The notes under the pieces are model-generated. The model searched no databases, was not told where the DNA came from, and saw nothing but the letters and a program-made list of their open reading frames with translations. Shown piece by piece: positions 45,078-56,607 of a stretch of 64,000 bases of DNA (the stretch's first letter is position 1; every line of letters starts with the position of its first letter). Made by a program: the position numbers and the translations under genes. This DNA is from Lineolata rhizophorae (lineage: Eukaryota > Ascomycota > Dothideomycetes > Lineolatales > Lineolataceae), in NCBI GenBank assembly GCA_010093515.1, contig MU001676.1, positions 940,666-1,004,665 of the forward strand, written 5' to 3'.

Positions 45078-46689
45078 TCATTCCTGGCCTTCATTGCCTT
45101 CTTCTTCGGATTGGTGGTCTGCCGGGCTAGCGGCGCGAGAGCCACGGCGCTGACGATGGCAAGCCATAGAGGCGCCCCACGGAGCTTGCTCGGTCGGGTC
45201 TCTAGGCATGGGAGAAATAGGCATGCCATGATTCTAAATGTGGGGTTAGTTACTTGTCGGCTTCGCTCACTTAAAAGAAGTGATCGCTCAGAACCCAGCA
45301 AAGGGTTGTTTCGGAGAATTTGGCTGGGTAGACTGCTTACGTATCCCTGAAAGAATGGTGACATCGGACACGGATTGAACCCATGGAACGGATGCGGCGC
45401 CATACCTAGGCCATAGCCAGCGGGAACCTGCTGAGCATGTCCCGGGGCCGCTATGCCTAGGGTTGGGGGTGGGACGTGGGGATTCGCTAGGAGCGGCGTC
45501 CAGACTTGCGGCAAATTGATACGCTCTTTGCCCGTATTATCGCTTGCGGAAGACAGAGCCGGTCTCTGGTCCAGCTTAAGACGCTTTGGGGAGGAGTTAG
45601 ACTCCTGAACCTGGCTGATTCTAGTACCATGACTGTCGTCTTGCGCAGGTTTGTCGTGGGTCCCGCTGTTGGATTGGCTACGAGCCTTACGGGCCTGAGC
45701 TAGAATGTCCTTCTTCCCACGGTTTGTTCGCTGGTTCAGATTTTTTTGCTAGGTACGGGTAAGTAGGCACTGATCAGTTTCAAGCTCAGTGAATACGTAC
45801 GCCTTCCGAACGTATCGGCGCAGCAATGAATTGATCGATATTCCGCAACATAACGTCGACACAAGTTTGCTTCCGCTTCTGAACGAACCCGACAATATTA
45901 ATCAATGTACGTTGAAAGCGCACGTCAGGCTTACTTACCTTTAGGCAGTCCACTATCCACTCCATTCTAGGCCCGAACATGGCTTTCTTTTCGCTCTGGG
46001 GGAGTTTCAAGTCTTTGTACACCGGGAAACCGAACCGATGATAATGGATCGTACGTTCCTGTTTACTGTTAGTATCGAGAAAGATACTAATAAGTCGGGC
46101 CATCTACCAGAAGCGTGTGCGCGGCGGCTTCGATCTCTAGATCCGACCAGCGCAGCGGTTGGCCATCCTTTCCAAACCAAAGAAGGGCATTGGAAGACAC
46201 GTTATCACATGCAGTAGAGGTGTCCTTCATAACGGCGACCAGGATCTGGACTAGCTCGTGCCTCATGGCCTGAGACGGCTCGCCGGCTTCCATCGGTGGA
46301 CCACGCATAAACTCGAGGGTTTTTTCTCCTTCCGCGCTCGATCTATACGCTAGAGGGCGCAGAAGAGCGCCGGGAACTTTGGAATGGAGCTTGGAGAGAA
46401 GCGCTTGGCCATACCACTGGCCATCGGTGGCCGAGCCAACCTGAGTGGCAGCGTCCTGCTGGCTATTCCCGTCGCTGTGCTGCTGGAGGTGGGCCACAGT
46501 CGGTTCGACCGGGCCAGGCTGCACAGCTGGCGTTGCAATGTCCTCGGCCATGCCAGTGTCCTTGCACTTGCCAGTGTCCTCGGGCTTGCCAACGTCCTCG
46601 GGCATACCGATTTCGGACACGCCAGTGCGCGAGGCCATGTCTGAATCCTCAGACGGGGGCCGCGAGAAGAAATGAGGCAAATCTGGCAT
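45078..46689 (-). CDS. F8, WLL-RYH family protein, 447 aa
   Basis: Exons (minus) 46108-46689, 45939-46058, 45801-45878, 45341-45748 and 45078-45233, phase 0. I start at MPDLPHFFSRPP (46689). Residues about 15-60 contain a Thr/Gly/Glu/Asp repeat (PEDVGKPEDTGKCKDTG). The conserved region has a weaker upstream block (DGQWYGQALL), then EPSQAMRHELVQILVAVMKD and AAAHTLL; Trp is replaced by His in this last motif. Exon 2 (40 codons) opens ERTIHYHRFG and ends VDCLK; exon 3 has 26 codons and opens KRKQTCVDVM. Exon 4 opens QKNLNQRTNRGKK, the family motif with Gln for Arg, followed by NLS-like SPKRLKLD. A fifth exon is inferred because the donor GTAAGC and an acceptor TTTAG join MSPFFQGY to NHGMPISPMPRDP, whereas reading through gives an unlike tail. 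Function unknown. Confidence 0.76.
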
Positions 46690-48530
46690 CTTTGTATGAG
46701 TATAATAACCCAAATGAAAGCGGATGCCGATATCCGCGTGAAAAGTGTTGTGAAACACGTCTAGAATGAAATAGAGGAGTTGCAGGGAAGGATTAGGGAG
46801 CAAACAGCGAGAGAATACGGGCCTAAACATACCTTATTTGCACGGTCGGCGGCTGGCACTCGGCGTCTGGCACTTAGCAGTCGACAGCGGTCAGCGGCGG
46901 TCGGCGGCGGTCGGCGGCGGGCGAATAATGCGGTATTGGGGAAGCTCGGTCTAAGTGAACGATTTCTTAAACGTGGAGCTCTCGGGCGAAGAGTTCATCA
47001 AATGCCAGTGGCCACAGAATATCGATTGTGTCTAAGGTTACTTGGTGTGGAGGAGCAAGCTGAAACAATTTTTCTGTAAGTGTGCAGCTGCTAGACTGAG
47101 TTCAGATCGGTTAGAGCATGTTCACGTGCCAGGCCAGGCAGACTTCTTTCAGACGTCATTCCACAGCAAAACGTCATAGCATGTCCTTCGTGCAATTGAA
47201 GAGTCTGTCGGAGAAACATGAGATCGGCTTTTAGTTCTTTCTACATATATCATGTTCCAGGGGTGTCCTTTGGCTGCTTAAGGCCAGTTTTCAAGGCCGT
47301 GGTAGCTTCCTTAAACATATTGAAGGGGAACACATCATTGAATTTTCTAACTCGAAACAATAAGACCAGCTAGTAGGTTCATACGTTTCATTATCTTAGA
47401 AGAACGGACTATAGGAAAGTTGCAGGTTTGGAAAGTTATTTCGGTTTACCAGCTTGCTAAGTTATAACCTGCATTGTAGCTCCCTACGCAGGGCATCATA
47501 CCGCAATTTGGGGAAAATGGTGGATGTTCCTGCTCAATATGACTTAAATATTATTCATTTCCATGTGTTCCGTAATATGTAGCTTGTCTGGTCCGAACAC
47601 TGCTTAAGTGAGGTTATTCCTGTGCCCGTTCTGGAAGTCGGCGTGCGAAACCAGATAGATGTCCATCGTCGTACAAGATGCGATTTCATATATTTCTGGT
47701 TCATCTTATTCCGCGCTGTAAAATGTAACCTGACGAGGTAATAGGGTATTTGATATATTATCTGGCCTAGCACGGACAAATGCGATATTATAGAGGGAAA
47801 ATGCTGTTCCATTTTATTTGACGTCTGATATCGGCCACTGGATGGTGGTTGAATTTGGCTCTTTGGAACCAAAGGCTAGCGCTCCGTAGATGCGGACGAT
47901 GATAGGTTGGTTCAGGGGAATCTAACTGTGTTCGGAAACCTCACGGCCTGGTTTGTGGCTGGTGGGGCCGGGGTTCCAGAGAAGTGGACCGGTGCACGAC
48001 CCTAGCTTCGGATTTGCCGGCACAACTGGTGCTACTGTACCTTTGCAGGCGCCGAGGCTTCCGTGGTTCTACAAACAAGTATAATAACGTTTCTAGTACA
48101 AAACCCAACACACATTTACATTGAGGATTCTTTATATGCCAAAGTGCACACCCTTCAGCCAGACAATTGCTTATGGTAACAGTAGTGGCACTCATAACCC
48201 TCAAAGCATCCTCGTATTCAGATAATCCGTACGTTGAGACAGTGGTACCTTCGGCGTGGACTGCTTCCTATATCCTATTATGCTACTGCACAACGATTCT
48301 CATGCTGGAGAATTCTAACCAAGCATATCACGAAACAAGAATGCAAACATCCAACGTGGAAAGAGCCACCAAACTTTTTAAGACCCTTCGTTGTCCCATC
48401 GGCACTATCAGACCTTAGCTATGTCCTCTCCCACTCAGGACCTCAAACCTTGCCCGCCAGCCCGAACGCAGGATAAAAAAGCCCCTCCTTTCCACCGCTT
48501 CACTTTCTAGACATCCACTGAGGCACCCCT
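46690..48530. other. 1.8-kb interval between F8 and lea1
   Basis: No supported gene. A GGTCGGC-type short tandem repeat lies at about 46887-46925, upstream of F8. The rest is AT-richer sequence without convincing frames; the last 50 nt are the lea1 3' region. Confidence 0.45.
46887..46925. repeat. GC-rich short tandem repeat upstream of F8
   Basis: About five copies of a GGCGGTC-like heptamer/nonamer unit, some 200 nt upstream of the F8 start codon. It could affect promoter structure; that is inference only. Confidence 0.6.
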
Positions 48531-49575
48531 TCACGGCCTCAACTCCACCTCCTTGGAGCCCCTCAAGTCCTCCAGCAGCTCCCTAGGAATCTTTCCTTCA
48601 TTCAGCACCTGCTCTAGGCGGTTGATCTCCGAAATATCTTTAGCCTGGCGGGCCATGGCGGCGATCTTCTGACGCTCTTCGGGCGTAAGGTCGACCTTGA
48701 ACGTCTCAACCTTGTCTCCCGCGTCAGGGATGCCGGCGCCGACCTCGAAAGTGTTGCCTTCCGGGGCGTCAGAGACATCGGTCATGATAGCCTTGGCCTG
48801 TGCGGTTGGCTTTTCGACGGTCGGGCCGAACTTCTGCCGCGCGAGGACGCGCTCGTTGTCGCGAATGCGCTGATAGTCAAGAAATCGCAGGCTGCGAAGT
48901 CGCCAGATCAGGTAAAGACGGTAATTCTAGAACTTTGTGAGCCACTTCGTTCTCTAGGAGCAAGAAATGCGTCGCAACCGGGAAGGCAACCAAGCAGGAG
49001 AATGAGGAGACTGAAGAGGAATCACGTGAGACGTACTTTGTCAGCCGCCACGGGATTGTCGACCACGACAAGAGTATCCAGGAGAGGGAATTGCGCGAGT
49101 GGTTCGAGATCGCCAAGCTTGCGAATGTTGTTTTGCGCCAGAATAATGGCATGAAGATTCGGGATCGCCTTAGTAACCTTCGGATCGATGTAGGTGATGC
49201 GGTTGCGAGAGAAGATGAGCGTCGACAGGCGGGGGTTTAGCGGGAAGTTTGCGATGCGCACAATCTCATTGTCGGTAAAATCGATGCAAGTATTGTAGTC
49301 CTGTGCGGCAAAAAGTAAATCGCAGGCCGGAAAGACGGGGAGGGTGGCAAAGAAAAAGTACGTACGCCTGTAAGACCCATGTTCTCAATCTGCGGGATTT
49401 GGTGTCCTGTTACGGTATTGTACGAAAATCGCCCTGAAATCAACAATGCTCGATTCGTTCAGGTGGTAGTATCTGTTCTTTTCAGCGGGGCCGCACCTCT
49501 AAGATCAAGCTCACGATCGCCGATGGGGTTGATGTACGAGAGCGAGTTCGCAATGAGCTGCGGCGTGATACGCAT
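48531..49575 (-). CDS. lea1: U2 small nuclear ribonucleoprotein A' (Lea1), 268 aa
   Basis: Exons (minus) 49497-49575, 49366-49433, 49037-49300 and 48531-48926. U2A' is a leucine-rich-repeat protein that binds U2B'' and stem-loop IV of U2 snRNA in the spliceosome. The start MRITPQLIANSLSYINPIGD is characteristic. Exons 2-3 carry LRRs (HQIPQIENMGLTG, DYNTCIDFTDNEIVRI, LSTLIFSRNRITYID, LHAIILAQNNI). After the third intron, NYRLYLIWRLRSLRFLDYQR is the LRR cap, followed by a C-terminal charged helix (DISEINRLEQVLNEG). The third acceptor (at 48927) was chosen because it restores the NYRLYLIWRL cap. Convergent or tandem neighbours suggest no special regulation. Confidence 0.92.
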
Positions 49576-50118
49576 GATGAAAAGCTTGACGGAACGCAAA
49601 TGTTGGTTTCGTGGAGCTGAGTTGTTGGAACTCGCAAGAAGGTGGAAGAGGGAGAATTTGCGGATGGAACAAGGTGTGGAGAATTTTCGAGGGAATAAGG
49701 TGCAGAAGCAGTTTTGTGGGAGGTCGATGCGGCTCTATACGTTGCGCGCAAGGCTGAAAAGCGAATCGCGTTAAGATGCGGAAACTAGCCTTATACGATC
49801 TAGCGTGGAGACATCAACCTGGCCAAAGCTTTGGTTCCACCAGAGGACCAGGGGTCCAATGCGGCTGCGCCTCCCCGAATTGGTTCCCGGCTCTCCGGAG
49901 CGTCGTGGTATCTTTATTTGAAGGTGAAAATAGACGTAGAGATATGCATTAAAAAAAAAATTTTTTTCTACGGACTTGCTAGTCTTGCACGTCGACTCGC
50001 TCTCGGGATATTGTAGCAATGTAGTTGTGAACAGCAACAGCGAACTTCACGGAATTCCAAACTGAAAGCGTCTTTCATTTTTGAGGAGCTCATCTGTCTT
50101 ATATCAAGCTCTATTCTT
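49576..50118. other. Intergenic between lea1 start and rio2 end
   Basis: About 540 nt: lea1 promoter and rio2 3' region. A short A/T homopolymer run at 49949-49968. No gene recognised. Confidence 0.5.
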
Positions 50119-51753
50119 TCATATAACCCATCCCGCGGACGCTTTGGCCGACCGTTGACCCTTCTTCGGCATTGTCGCTGAAATCGAGCTAGGCATAACA
50201 GAAGACTGTCCAGCCGCCCTTTCTTCGCCGGGATCTGGTATATCCAGCACCTTCATAGCATTGACATCTGATAAGTTGTACCCCTTTACGCCCCGTAGAG
50301 AGAGATCATCTAGCTTGTCATCTTGAGCATCTTCTTGCCCTTTTTTCTTGTGATAATTCTCTTCGCCCTCCCCATTTTCGTCGCTTCCCTCTTTTGGACC
50401 GTCGTCTTCGCCATCTGTGTCACCATCCTTCTCCGCATCTCCATCAACGCCAACGGCCCTCATATAGCTTTCCAACTCCTTTGCTAATTTACGACTGAAG
50501 CCAGCGGCTTCAACCTCAACATCGAGTCTCTTGCCATTCTTCCCAAGATCCTTGACAGCGTCGGCAAAGAACGGGCCTGGCTCGTCTGACTCGAAACCAA
50601 ACCGGCGAGAGAAAAACCGCGTTACACAAGCGACATCGCGGTCGAAGTAGAACTGCGCATTAGGATGGGAGACAGAGACGACCTGGGGGAAGTCGATGAG
50701 GGTAGGTATGAGGGTAATTCTTCTCCCCTTCTTATCCGGTCCAAGTTCCGATGAAGGTTGCGACTCTGTCGGCTCTGCCACGATGTCGTCTTGATTGTCA
50801 GTGTCGTCCATCTTCTCCTCGATCAAAATGTTAAACTCGTTGAAGTCACCATGAATCAAGCCCACACGCGCCAGCTTCACGACCAGCTCCATCAGTTCGG
50901 CATACAACCTCCTCACCGCCACCAAATCCACGCCTTCCCTATCTTCTCCCTCCTCTAGCCCATCATCAGCCGCCTCTTCCCTGCCCATCGCTCTCTTGCC
51001 CTCCGCCAATCTAATCACCCGAAGCGGGAACGCATTAACCCGCCCCATGACCACAGTATGCCTGTTCCACCCCACCGGCTTTGGCACTCTAAACCCATTC
51101 TCCCAGAGCGCCTTCATAACTACCCATTCCTTCAGCGCCGCCAGCCTACTCATGTACATCCAATTGCCCGCGGCACGACCGCGCAGATAGTCGCGATTGG
51201 CTTTGACCGCTCGAAATGAGATGCGGCCTAGCCGGTGGATCTTCAGCACGAGTGGTGTGTTGGAGCCGTCTGTCACGGCGTAGATGTCGGATTCTTTGCC
51301 CACACCGATTTGGTTACCAAGGGAATAGAGAACGGAAGAGGTGCGGTGCGCGTGAAGGGCTAGGTAATCCAGACCGCCATAGGTAAGACGATAGCCATCA
51401 TCTAGATGCGTGGACAGAGTAGTTAGTATCTTCAGCCCACCAGTCTAGATGAGTTCGGCGGAGGTTGTACATTTTGCATTCTTAACTTTGGCGACTAGGC
51501 CGGCCTTGGCTAAATTGGAGATGCACTTGTGCGCGCCGGTGCCGCCGGAGTGCAATCCGGCTATCTGCGCTATTAGGGGAGTTGGAACGACTTCGTGGTT
51601 GCGACTGCCCATTTCAACCTATCGCAGAGAGACGCTGGGTTAGCAGTTAGTCCCTTTTGGAAGACGATCATCGGCCGGAAAAGCGCGTACTGCAGTCAGC
51701 GTGCGCCAGTCCTCTGAAGCGAGGTAGCGCAAGGATTTTACGTTAAGCTTCAT
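50119..51753 (-). CDS. rio2: RIO2 atypical serine kinase/ATPase, 497 aa
   Basis: Exons (minus) 51691-51753, 51471-51618 and 50119-51401. Rio2 acts in the cytoplasm on pre-40S particles, where its ATPase activity drives late 18S rRNA maturation. Exons 1-3 rebuild the N-terminal winged helix: MKLNVKSLRYLASEDWRTLT, VEMGSRNHEVVPTPLIAQIA and YDGYRLTYGGLDYLALH. The kinase domain has the flexible P-loop IGVGKESDIYAV, catalytic loop LIHGDFNEFNIL and metal-binding IDFPQ, all diagnostic of Rio2. A typical FFSRRFGFE segment follows, then an acidic C-terminal extension. The gene is divergent from rpn1 across about 440 nt. Confidence 0.95.
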
Positions 51754-52193
51754 AGCGCCTGAGTACGTGAAAAATAAACTTGTCGCCTAGTTAGAATTAT
51801 GAAGTCGGCAAAAGGTGGTTAGTTTTATTTTGGTCGTCGAGCGTGGTGTTGGGCTTTTGTGGTTGACCTCACCACGGCTGCTCTTGATTGGTCGTCACCC
51901 TCGGGCCGCATGCCAGGGTGTGTCTGCTGACACAGCATCCAGCTAGAGCCGCCCGGGAGCTTCACGAGCCTTCGGTCGGAACTTTCAAATGCTCGCCATC
52001 ACTCTCACCTCAGCACTCTCCCTTCAGCTTCTTCCTTTCCTTCCTTAAACCCCGATTCTTTTGCCCTAGCTCTGCTCACGCGAGCTCCCCGATCCTTTGG
52101 TAGAGCTTGCACGCAGCCGCTTTCCCTTCTGGGCGGACGCCGACCATAGCAGTAGACGGATTATCGTCGCGCAGCTAGCATCTAGCAACCGCC
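51754..52193. promoter_or_regulatory. Divergent promoter of rio2 and rpn1
   Basis: 440 nt between start codons; rpn1 side is pyrimidine-rich (about 52000-52060). No specific site named. Confidence 0.5.
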
Positions 52194-55100
52194 ATGGCTC
52201 AAGAGGACGAGAAGAAGCCGACGATGGCAGAGAAGGGCAAGGAAAAGGCTGTTGATGGTGTGGATGGTGCAAAGGATGGCGAGAAGGGCAAGCAGGATGA
52301 GAAGGAGGGCATAATGCCGCCAGGTGTGTACATCGTCGCTGCCGCCACCAGTCGTGGCGGCTACTCGAGATGAGGAACGAGAGTTCTAACGCACATTTGT
52401 ATAAGCAGAAGAGCTTAGTGAGGAGGATCAGCAGATGAAGAACGAGCTGGACATGTTAGTGGAGAGGTTGCTAGTATGCATTCATTCCCGATGCTGAGCA
52501 GCTTGCTTGTTGGGACAACTATTTGCTGACGGGCACGTAGGAGTCCGATACAAGCCTATATAAACCGGCGCTGGAAGCGATCAAAAACTTCATCAAGACA
52601 TCGACGAGTTCCATGACAGCGGTGCCCAAACCGCTGAAGTTTTTACGGCCTCACTACGAGAAACTCGAGAAGGCCTACGAGTCATGGCCAGAAGGAGAAG
52701 ACAAGGTATGGAAACATCATGCAGCGCACATCAACCCCAACAGCTCTGCCCTAGTGTTTCTCAGCTCACAGTGGTCGCTTCGTCTAGGCCTCCATGGCAG
52801 ATATGCTTTCCGTGCTCGGCATGACGTATTCCGATGAGGATCGCCTCGACTGCCTCAAGTATCGCCTCAAAGCACCCTCGAAAGACCTTGGTTCCTGGGG
52901 CCACGAATACATGCGCCACCTTGCGCTTGAGATCGGACAGGAGTATCAGACGCGCATTAACGACGATAAGGCAACGGATGACCTCACGGATCTCGCGCTG
53001 ATGTTGGTGCCCTTCTTCCTCAAGCACAACGCTGAAGCGGACGCTGTGGATATCCTATCCGAGCTAGAGATGATCGAGGAAATCGAGCAGTACCTGGATG
53101 AGAATACTTTTGGGAGAGTTTGTCTGTACATGGTCAGGTATGAAGCGTCGTTCTCAGCCCCCGGTGGAGTTTGCTAATTGCTTTGCAGCATGGTTCCTCT
53201 CCTCACATACCCCGACAACGAACGTTTCGTACGAACTACGTACAATATCTACCGCAAATACAAGCAGTACACGCGCGCGATGATTCTGGCCATTAAACTC
53301 AACTCTCCCGAGCTCATCGAAGAGAGCCTTCGTGCAACCGATGATAAAGCCATCCAGAAGCAGATGGGCTTCATCATCGCGCGTCAACGTATCCAGCTCG
53401 ACATTCCGGACTTGGCCGAAGACGACCCGGAATTGTATGACTGCATGAGCAACACAAATCTGTCGAACTACTTCAAGCTGCTCGGCAAGGAACTCAATGT
53501 GCTGGATCCGAAGGTGCCTGACGATATCTATAAAACTCACCTAGAGAGCAGCCGCACCGCGGGGCTCACCAACACGGACAGTGCGCGACATAACCTCGCG
53601 TCGGCGTTCGTGAATGGCTTTGTCAATGCAGGCTTTAGCAACGACAAACTTCTGCTCAGTGCGGAAACCAACAAAGGGTCATGGGTATGGAAAACTAAGG
53701 ACGAAGGCATGATGAGCACGGCAGCAAGCTTGGGTCTGCTCCTTCTATGGGACGTTGAAGACGGCCTCGACAAGATCGACCCGTATACGAGCGTCCCTGA
53801 GGACTACATTAAGGCAGGTGCAATGCTTGCCATTGGTATGGTAAACTCTGGGGTGCGTATGGAGTCTGAGCCCGCAATGGCGTTGCTACTCGACAACAAC
53901 AGCATCCGCAACAAGAACACCCACATCCGCGTGGCGTCCATAATGGGTCTTGGTCTTGCGTACGCGGGCAGCATGCGCGAAGAGCTTCTCGAACATCTAC
54001 TACCGCTTATTGGGGATACTGCCGTGGACATGCAGGTGAGTGCCATGGCGGCGCTGTCGCTTGGCCTCATTTTTGTCGGTTCCGGTAACTCGGACGTCAG
54101 CGAGGCAATTGTGCAAACACTCCTAGATGAAGACCGTGCCCGCATGCTCAAGGACAAGTGGACGCGCTTCATGGCGCTTGGTCTAGCTCTGCTTTTCTTT
54201 GGCCAGCAGGAAGAGGTGGACGTCATCTTGGAGACGCTCAAGGCGATCGAGCACCCAATGAGCCGCTCCGCGCAAGTCCTTGCTGAAGTGTGTGCTTGGG
54301 CTGGTACAGGCGCCGTGCTGAAGCTCCAGCAGTTGCTGCACCTATGCAACGAGCCCATCGACGACGCATCTGACGATAGCGGTGAGGCCGAAGGGGAAGG
54401 TGCTAAGGACAAGGACAAGAAGGGCGATGAGCTGCTGCAGTCGTATGCGGTGCTGGGCCTGTCGTTGGTGGCTATGGGCGAGGACATTGGACAGGACATG
54501 GTACTGCGGCAGTTCGGCCACTTGATGCACTATGGCGGTCCGAACATCAGGCGTGCGGTCCCACTCGCAATGGGCCTCATCTCGCCCTCCAACCCGCAGA
54601 TGAAGGTCTACGACACACTATCGCGATATTCGCACGACAACGACCTGGACGTCGCCATCAACGCCATCTTCGCCATGGGTATGCTTGGCGCGGGTACGAA
54701 CAACGCCCGTTTGGCGCAGCTGCTCCGCCAGCTCGCGAGCTACTACTCGCGAGAGGCGTCGGCGCTATTCATGGTGCGCGTCGCTCAGGGTCTGCTGCAC
54801 ATAGGCAAGGGCACTCTCACGCTCAGCCCCTTCCACACTGACCGCCAGATTCTGTCGCCTGTGTCGGCTGCTGGTCTGCTCGCAGCCGCTGTCGCCCTCA
54901 TCGATGCACGCGACTTCGTCAGCGGCGCTCCGCACCACTACTTGCTCTACTTGCTCACGGCCGCGGTGCAGCCGAGGTTCCTAATCACGCTCGATGAGAG
55001 CTTGAAGCCGCTGACGGTGAATGTGCGAGTCGGGCAGGCGGTCGATGTGGTGGGCCAGGCGGGTAGGCCCAAGACGATTACGGGCTGGCAGACGCAGAGC

Positions 55101-55286
55101 ACGCCTGTGTTGCTGGGATATGGGGAGAGGGCGGAGTTGGAGGACGAGGAGTATATCTGTTTGAGTAATATCATGGAGGGTGTGGTCATTCTGAGGAAGG
55201 TGAGTTGACATGCTTCCTGGCTAGTGTCTGCATGGTCGCGTGGGCCGTAGCTAATGTGCGCACAGAATCCGGAATGGCAAGACTGA
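52194..55286 (+). CDS. rpn1: 26S proteasome regulatory subunit Rpn1, 913 aa
   Basis: Exons 52194-52323, 52409-52473, 52541-52705, 52788-53137, 53189-55199 and 55266-55286. Rpn1 is the base scaffold of the 19S particle, binding ubiquitin, shuttle receptors and Ubp6. Visible: a Lys/Glu-rich N-terminus ([17 protein letters not shown]); [20 protein letters not shown]; the [17 protein letters not shown] helix; and, in the long exon, proteasome/cyclosome repeats ([73 protein letters not shown]). The C-terminal domain includes [20 protein letters not shown]. The last exon encodes only NPEWQD, matching the family end. Length agrees with homologues. Confidence 0.96.
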
Positions 55287-56607
55287 GCGAGGGGTAGGTA
55301 GCAGCTATGCTGGTCGGAGAGCGTCGTTGTTTTCTTTTTAACGTATTGTGACACGGAAAGGCATAACTTTGGGCTTCGGACATGCCGAAGCCTGAGTGTA
55401 ATAGGTAGGCAGGGGTTAGATGGTGGATAGCGCCCGTGATGAGCCCTAGCCTTGTCGCCGTCCACTGTGACTTTTGTTCTGTACAGATAGATAGGGGCTC
55501 GGCATTCGGTCAATTCATGGCTTGCATTCTGCGAGGTTGCTTGCTTTGGGTGTTGAGATGGATGCTTTGTGTTGCTTGACATGATGTGTGCTCTGCAAGC
55601 GACTGGGACTTTCCCTAGGCCTTCCGAATGACTCCCAGCTGGGGCTGTTGAGTGTATGCACAGCACTTGATGTCCGTTTCACGCCACTACATTAAATGGC
55701 TTTGAACTTTAGGAACTACTATCCTTGTAGGTTTGTTACGGTTGCGAAGAAATAAAGACTAACTGACTATTCGAGAAGCCATTTATTTCATATCTGGCTT
55801 ATGAGTGATCTGTCAAGTACAATTCACGGAATACATCGTCCAAATTTCAAGTAGTATCGCTAAACTTTCATGAAAGTGTAGAGTGCCTATGTTCTCATTG
55901 CAGGACGTCTTAGATATCTTTTGGTCGGCTCTATCCACGCTCGAATACAACGGGCTCCACTATATAGCATATAGTATCAATTTTCTGCGGATAGCAAACT
56001 AAATTCAACTATAGGCAATCATCCAAAATAGACTGAATTTAGCGTCTAACAGAATGAGTCGCAAGGTTAAAACATGGCTGGAAAAACATAGACACATATA
56101 TGGCCTAGACCAAAGTATAAAAGCACCCTACGTCCTATCGGCCAACACCTACTTACCTACTATTTCAGCACGCCACAACACAGCATAGCAGCATATAAAC
56201 TCAGTTTTCACCCCAGGGCGGAGAGCATGATCCTTGATAGGTCTTTGTTGGAGTCTGAAAGGACTGACGGGAAAATGGTAAGCTCACCTACGTACCGTTC
56301 CTGTAACTTAGAGGCGAATATGAGTTCCAGAGTACCCTTAATCAGCAATCTACTAAAGCAAATTTCGAGCAAAATATGCCGTGGATGAGAGTAAGAGCTC
56401 AGAACTGAGAAGGGTCATCGTTTGATAAATAACGAAGGCTTGTTAAGGAGAACGCCTTATAGAAGAGTTTGGTAGCAATATTTTTGTATCAAGTTTGACC
56501 CGAAACCGAATGCCCTTCATAAATTGTAACAGCGATAGTATGAAAGTCAACGGGTGTCTAGTGTTGTATATTTTGTCATAGCCAGATGATGCGCAGTATG
56601 TGGACAC
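55287..56607. other. 1.3-kb interval between rpn1 and the F-box-like gene (convergent)
   Basis: Lies between two convergent 3' ends. Apparent minus-strand frames at its left are antisense to rpn1 or unsupported. AT-rich from about 55700; no repeat or RNA gene recognised. Confidence 0.5.

Noticed and set aside
54947-55666. 239-codon minus-strand frame
   Set aside because: Its left part is antisense to rpn1 and the remainder has no similarity or proper start context.
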